Origin: an uncultured Amaricoccus sp.
Lineage (GTDB): Bacteria; Pseudomonadota; Alphaproteobacteria; Rhodobacterales; Rhodobacteraceae
Assembly: GCF_937858865.1 (NCBI RefSeq)
Contig: NZ_CALLYO010000437.1
Location: 1 to 9,087, forward strand
Direction: 5' to 3'
Length of the DNA stretch: 9,087 nt
Made by a program: the position numbers and the translations under genes. This document shows, one piece after another, positions 7,150 through 9,087 of the stretch (positions are counted from its first letter, which is position 1; every line of letters starts with the position of its first letter). The notes under the pieces were generated by a model. That model was not told the origin of the DNA. It did not search any database and worked only from the letters and a program-made list of their open reading frames with translations.

Positions 7150-7325
7150 TTCGCAGGAGCGCGCGAGCGCGGAGGCGAAGGGGGGTCGGGCCTGGACCGG
7201 CGGCTCGTATCCGGGCGCGGCCGCCCCGGCGGGCGCGTGGCAACGCGTCCGCCCCCGCAGGGGCGGCGCTGGTCGACTGGCGGCCGGACAGACGCTCGTG
7301 GGTCCTGCCCCGCTAGTCCGCCGTC

Positions 7326-7351
7326 CGGGCGCCCGTTCAGGCGCCCGTTCA
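7326..7351 (-). terminator. Tandem 12-bp repeat forming a hairpin at the murI stop
   Basis: GGCGCCCGTTCA occurs twice in direct tandem (7328-7339 and 7340-7351), and the murI stop codon lies within the second copy. In the murI transcript CGGGCGCC and GGCGCCCG form an 8-bp stem with a 6-nt TGAACG loop (7326-7347), starting 1 nt after the stop. No T-run follows, so a terminator role is tentative. Confidence 0.4.
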
Positions 7352-8164
7352 GGTGGGGGCGAAGGGCAGCGCCGCGCCGGTGAAGACCGCCGCGCGCGCG
7401 CCGACGGCCGCCGGGTCGCCGGTGGTGAGGTAGCGCAGCGCGCCGCTGCCGCCGGCGAAGCGCGGATGCCGGCGCAGGTAGTCGGCGAGGCTCTGGGCCA
7501 CCAGCGCCGGCTGCGAGACGAGTGCCGTCCCGGCCGGCAGCGCGGCGCGGAAGGCCGCCTCGACCAGCGGATAGTGGGTGCAGCCGAGCACGGCCGACTG
7601 CGGCTCGGGCAGCCGGGCGAGCAGCGCCGCCACGTGCTCGCGGGCCACCTCGGCAGCCCGGTCGAGCTCGCCCGCCTCGATCGCCTCGACGAGCCCGGTG
7701 CAGGCCTGCGGCACCACCGCGACGTCGCGGGCGCGGAAGCGGAGCTCGCGCGGGAAGGCGCCGCTCCTCACCGTCGCCGGCGTGGCGAAGAGCGCCACGT
7801 CGCTGAGGCCGGTATGGGTCGGCGGGGCGTTGTCGCCCCAGTCGCGCCGCGTCAGATGCTCGATCACCGGCACGAAGACCCCGAGCACGCGGTGGGTGGC
7901 CGGGTTCAGCCAGTTCACCTGCAGGTCGTGCAGCGCCACCGCCGAGGCGGTGTTGCAGGCGAGGACGACGAGGCCGCACCCCTCGGCGAAGAGCCGCTCG
8001 ACGCCGGCGATGGTCAGCCCGTAGATCTCGTCGGGCGACTTCCAGCCGTAGGGCGCGTTGCCGTTGTCGCCGAGATAGACGAAATCCTGCTCCGGCAGCG
8101 CCCGCGTCAGGGCGCCGAGGATGGTCAGCCCGCCCAGCCCGCTGTCGAAGACCCCGATCGGCAT
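7349..8164 (-). CDS. murI: Glutamate racemase
   Basis: A 271-residue cytosolic enzyme converting L- to D-glutamate for peptidoglycan. The N-terminal FDSGLGGL (Asp7, Ser8) and LGDNGNAPYG (31-40) bind substrate and leave no doubt about the start. The two catalytic cysteines are present, Cys70 in ACNTASA and Cys195 in GCTHYPL with His197. Length is normal for the family. No strong Shine-Dalgarno is visible before the ATG. The gene begins 41 bp after the 3' end of a tRNA-Glu gene on the same strand with no terminator seen between, so it may be transcribed with it. The C-terminus ends in a 12-bp tandem repeat, and a frameshift there would extend the frame, but the stop as read gives the expected size. 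Confidence 0.96.
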   Translation of the reverse strand: MPIGVFDSGLGGLTILGALTRALPEQDFVYLGDNGNAPYGWKSPDEIYGLTIAGVERLFAEGCGLVVLACNTASAVALHDLQVNWLNPATHRVLGVFVPVIEHLTRRDWGDNAPPTHTGLSDVALFATPATVRSGAFPRELRFRARDVAVVPQACTGLVEAIEAGELDRAAEVAREHVAALLARLPEPQSAVLGCTHYPLVEAAFRAALPAGTALVSQPALVAQSLADYLRRHPRFAGGSGALRYLTTGDPAAVGARAAVFTGAALPFAPT

Positions 8165-8205
8165 GGCTTGAGGCGGCTCGTCTTCCCGGAGAATGCACGC
8201 GACCC

Positions 8206-8280
8206 TGGCAGCCCCTACGGGAGTCGAACCCGTCTTTCCAGATTGAGAATCTGGCGTCCTAACCGATAGACGAAGGGGCC
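8206..8280 (-). tRNA. tRNA-Glu (anticodon CTC), CCA encoded
   Basis: The minus strand folds as a complete 75-nt cloverleaf. The acceptor GGCCCCT/AGGGGCT has a G1.U72 wobble. The D-arm is GTCT-ATCGGTTA-GGAC, the anticodon arm CCAGA-TTCTCAA-TCTGG, and the T-arm ACGGG-TTCGACT-CCCGT. The discriminator is G73 and CCA is encoded (8208-8206). The anticodon CTC reads GAG. The short D-arm and TTCGTCTATCGGTTAGGAC start are typical of bacterial tRNA-Glu. Confidence 0.95.
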
Positions 8281-8301
8281 GGCTGCACTGAGTCGCCCGC
8301 C

Positions 8302-8331
8302 CTTATAATGGCAGGCCCTACGTGGGCGCAA
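8302..8331 (-). promoter_or_regulatory. Candidate tRNA-Glu(CTC) promoter
   Basis: On the minus strand TTGCGC (8331-8326) and TATAAG (8307-8302) are 18 nt apart. They are followed by GGCGGGCG, a GC-rich discriminator of the kind seen at stable-RNA promoters under growth-rate or stringent control. The start would fall about 15 nt before the tRNA 5' end. The same transcript could run on into murI. Confidence 0.5.
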
Positions 8332-8396
8332 GAAGCGGGCCGGATCAGCCGCTTGGCATGCCCGACCCGCGTGGCGGCCCCTTTGGACGCATTGGG

Positions 8397-8423
8397 AAAA
8401 ACCGCGTGGGGAAGACACCGCGA
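8397..8423 (-). terminator. Intrinsic terminator of brnTA
   Basis: Read on the minus strand, TCGCGGTG, the loop TCTTCCC and CACGCGG form a stem with one bulged G. TTTTT follows directly (complement of 8401-8397). It lies 5 bp past the brnA stop and upstream of the tRNA-Glu promoter, insulating the two units. Confidence 0.6.
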
Positions 8424-8428
8424 CGCCC

Positions 8429-8689
8429 CTATACGCGCGCCTTCTTCAGGATGTCGTTTATCCGGCTCTGCCAGCCGGGTCCGGTCGCCCTGAACTTCTC
8501 CAGCACGTCCGGATCGAGGCGGATGGTGGTGGAGACCTTCGTCACCGCCGCCTTCGGGCGGCCGCGCTTGACCTCGGCCCTGGCGAACCGCTCCTGCCAG
8601 TAGGGCGTGCTCAGGTCGGGCGCGTCATCCTCGAAGACGTCCTTCGGGTCATCCGAGGCGGGGGCCGAAGAGCTTCTGTTCCCGTTCAT
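8429..8689 (-). CDS. brnA: BrnA-type antitoxin (ribbon-helix-helix)
   Basis: An 86-residue protein. The N-terminal half is acidic and probably flexible (DDPKDVFEDDAPDL), the part that would wrap the toxin. VKRGRPK (40-46) leads into a ribbon-helix-helix DNA-binding domain (about 52-86) with the BrnA hallmark RLDPDVLEKFRATGPGWQ followed by SRINDIL. BrnA proteins neutralise BrnT and, alone or as the complex, repress their own promoter. The ATG at 8687-8689 has an excellent Shine-Dalgarno (GAGGAAA, 8700-8694) and overlaps the 3' end of brnT by 41 nt, so translation is coupled. This order, toxin first, is normal for brnTA. Confidence 0.93.
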   Translation of the reverse strand: MNGNRSSSAPASDDPKDVFEDDAPDLSTPYWQERFARAEVKRGRPKAAVTKVSTTIRLDPDVLEKFRATGPGWQSRINDILKKARV

Positions 8690-8921
8690 TGGCTTTCCTC
8701 AGGCTGACGATGCGGCGCACCGCGCCGCGCGGGGTCCAGACGAGAACGACCATGCGGCCCGACATGAAGCCGACCGTGATCTTCCGGGGCTCGTCATAGT
8801 CCTGACGGTCGTCGTCGGACGTGACGGTCGTCCCGGCGAACACCTCGTCGGCATCGGCCATGTCGAGCCCGCGGGCCTCCAAGGTGGCGGCGCGCTTAGC
8901 GGGATCGAACTCGATCCTCAT
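8649..8921 (-). CDS. brnT: BrnT-type toxin (RelE-like ribonuclease)
   Basis: A 90-residue protein with the BrnT/DUF497 layout. FDPAK (5-9) is near the N-terminus, followed by a helical ADADEVFAG segment and a DDDRQDYDEPRKITVGF stretch. The strand GRMVVLVWTPRG precedes the conserved RRIVSLRKANERE (69-81). BrnT of Brucella has a RelE-like fold, degrades RNA and stops growth under stress until BrnA binds it. All expected blocks are present, so it looks intact. No Shine-Dalgarno is visible before the ATG, and the candidate promoter lies so close that the mRNA may be leaderless. Confidence 0.93.
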   Translation of the reverse strand: MRIEFDPAKRAATLEARGLDMADADEVFAGTTVTSDDDRQDYDEPRKITVGFMSGRMVVLVWTPRGAVRRIVSLRKANEREQKLFGPRLG

Positions 8922-8926
8922 GGTTT

Positions 8927-8971
8927 GATGTAGTAACGATAATCCTGCCGGTCAAGAGTTTTCGTCACTAC
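8927..8971 (-). promoter_or_regulatory. Candidate brnTA promoter and operator
   Basis: On the minus strand TTGACC (8955-8950) is followed after 17 nt by TACATC (8932-8927), a good -35 and a poor -10. The start would fall at or within a few bases of the brnT ATG. GTAGTAAC (8930-8937) and GTCACTAC (8964-8971) form an imperfect inverted repeat (one mismatch) bracketing the promoter with a 26-bp gap. Such half-sites could be bound by the RHH antitoxin for autorepression. This is visual evidence only. Confidence 0.35.
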
Positions 8972-9035
8972 GGAAAATGGTGCGTCGGAGAAGCAGGGGG
9001 GAAAGCCGATGATGAGGGCTGCTTCGCGGCGGGGA

Positions 9036-9087
9036 TGGTACGCCCTACGGGAGTCGAACCCGTCTTGCCAGATTGAAAATCTGGAGT
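9036..9087 (-). tRNA. tRNA with Glu anticodon TTC, 5' part beyond window
   Basis: The visible 52 nt on the minus strand comprise the end of the D-stem, the anticodon arm CCAGA-TTTTCAA-TCTGG (anticodon TTC, codon GAA), the T-arm ACGGG-TTCGACT-CCCGT, the acceptor 3' strand AGGGCGT, A73 and an encoded CCA (9038-9036). The anticodon and T-arms match the tRNA-Glu at 8206-8280, but the acceptor strand and discriminator differ (AGGGCGT-A against AGGGGCT-G), and position 26 is T rather than G. It may be a second functional tRNA-Glu, a transferred tRNA or a decayed copy. The acceptor 5' strand, needed to decide, is outside the window. Confidence 0.8.

Larger units (their letters stand above)
6948..7348. 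other. 401-bp non-coding gap rich in inverted repeats
   Basis: No open frame here looks like a real protein: the candidates are Arg/Gly/Pro-rich and overlap each other. The stretch instead holds a series of inverted repeats. These are the 14-bp palindrome at 6968-6981; TTCGATCGAA at 7080-7089; CGGGCC-TCC-GGCCCG at 7091-7105; a perfect 20-bp palindrome at 7124-7143; CCGCCCC-CGCA-GGGGCGG at 7249-7266; and a tandem repeat/hairpin at 7326-7347. GCCCCGCTAG occurs at 7011-7020 and again at 7307-7316. The left interior (GGGCGTGTACTCATAG at 7021-7036) faintly recalls the ends of some alphaproteobacterial insertion sequences. It may be a remnant or small non-autonomous element, or a structured RNA; I cannot decide. 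Confidence 0.5.

Noticed and set aside
6948..7348. CRISPR array or riboswitch in the argC-murI gap
   Set aside because: The repeats are inverted and differ from each other, there is no regular repeat-spacer spacing, and I recognise no riboswitch core.
7017..8198. 393-codon minus-strand frame over murI and the adjoining gap
   Set aside because: It is out of frame with the clear glutamate racemase and has no recognisable content.
8215..8418. 67-codon minus-strand frame overlapping the tRNA-Glu
   Set aside because: It runs through the tRNA and its promoter and has no ribosome site or family resemblance.
9036..9087. Reading the right-end tRNA on the + strand as tRNA-Phe (loop TTGAAAA, anticodon GAA)
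   Set aside because: The T-arm consensus GGGTTCGACTCCC and the encoded CCA are only in the right order on the minus strand, so the anticodon is TTC.

Overview
The window is very GC-rich, densely coded DNA that looks like the chromosome of an alphaproteobacterium, most likely in or near the Rhodobacterales. The grounds are the argC sequence (its cysteine motif GTGCNAATG matches what I recall of Rhodobacterales ArgC), an alphaproteobacterial-type tRNA-Glu, a ccmE haem chaperone and brnTA. This placement is inference from recalled family features; no search was run.

Left part (1-4573, + strand): the 3' end of a TerC/YgdQ-type membrane protein gene, then a two-gene operon for a heteromeric ATP-citrate lyase (ACL). 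The small subunit (475-1758) carries the ATP-grasp and citrate-binding modules. The large subunit (1862-4573) carries the phospho-histidine citryl-CoA synthetase module and a C-terminal citrate-synthase-like lyase module. At 903 residues it is about 300 longer than the roughly 600-residue Chlorobium-type AclA. It has an additional central region, and Asn replaces the first catalytic His of the citrate-synthase motif. This operon is the most interesting item in the window. The enzyme would cleave citrate with ATP and CoA to oxaloacetate and acetyl-CoA; no other reductive TCA genes are visible.

Middle part (4608-6947, - strand): argC, yihY and ccmE in a tight operon (4-nt overlap, then a 4-nt gap), convergent with the ACL operon. 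A strong hairpin (4583-4617) lies between the two 3' ends.

The 6948-7348 gap is about 400 bp without a convincing gene. It is full of inverted repeats, including a perfect 20-bp palindrome, and has a 10-bp direct repeat near its two ends.

Right part (7349-9087, - strand): murI (glutamate racemase) lies 41 bp downstream of a tRNA-Glu(CUC) gene on the same strand. Then comes a brnT-brnA toxin-antitoxin pair with a good intrinsic terminator. The window ends in the 3' two-thirds of a second tRNA gene with a Glu UUC anticodon. The brnTA module is thus bracketed by two tRNA genes sharing a 42-nt stretch with two mismatches.
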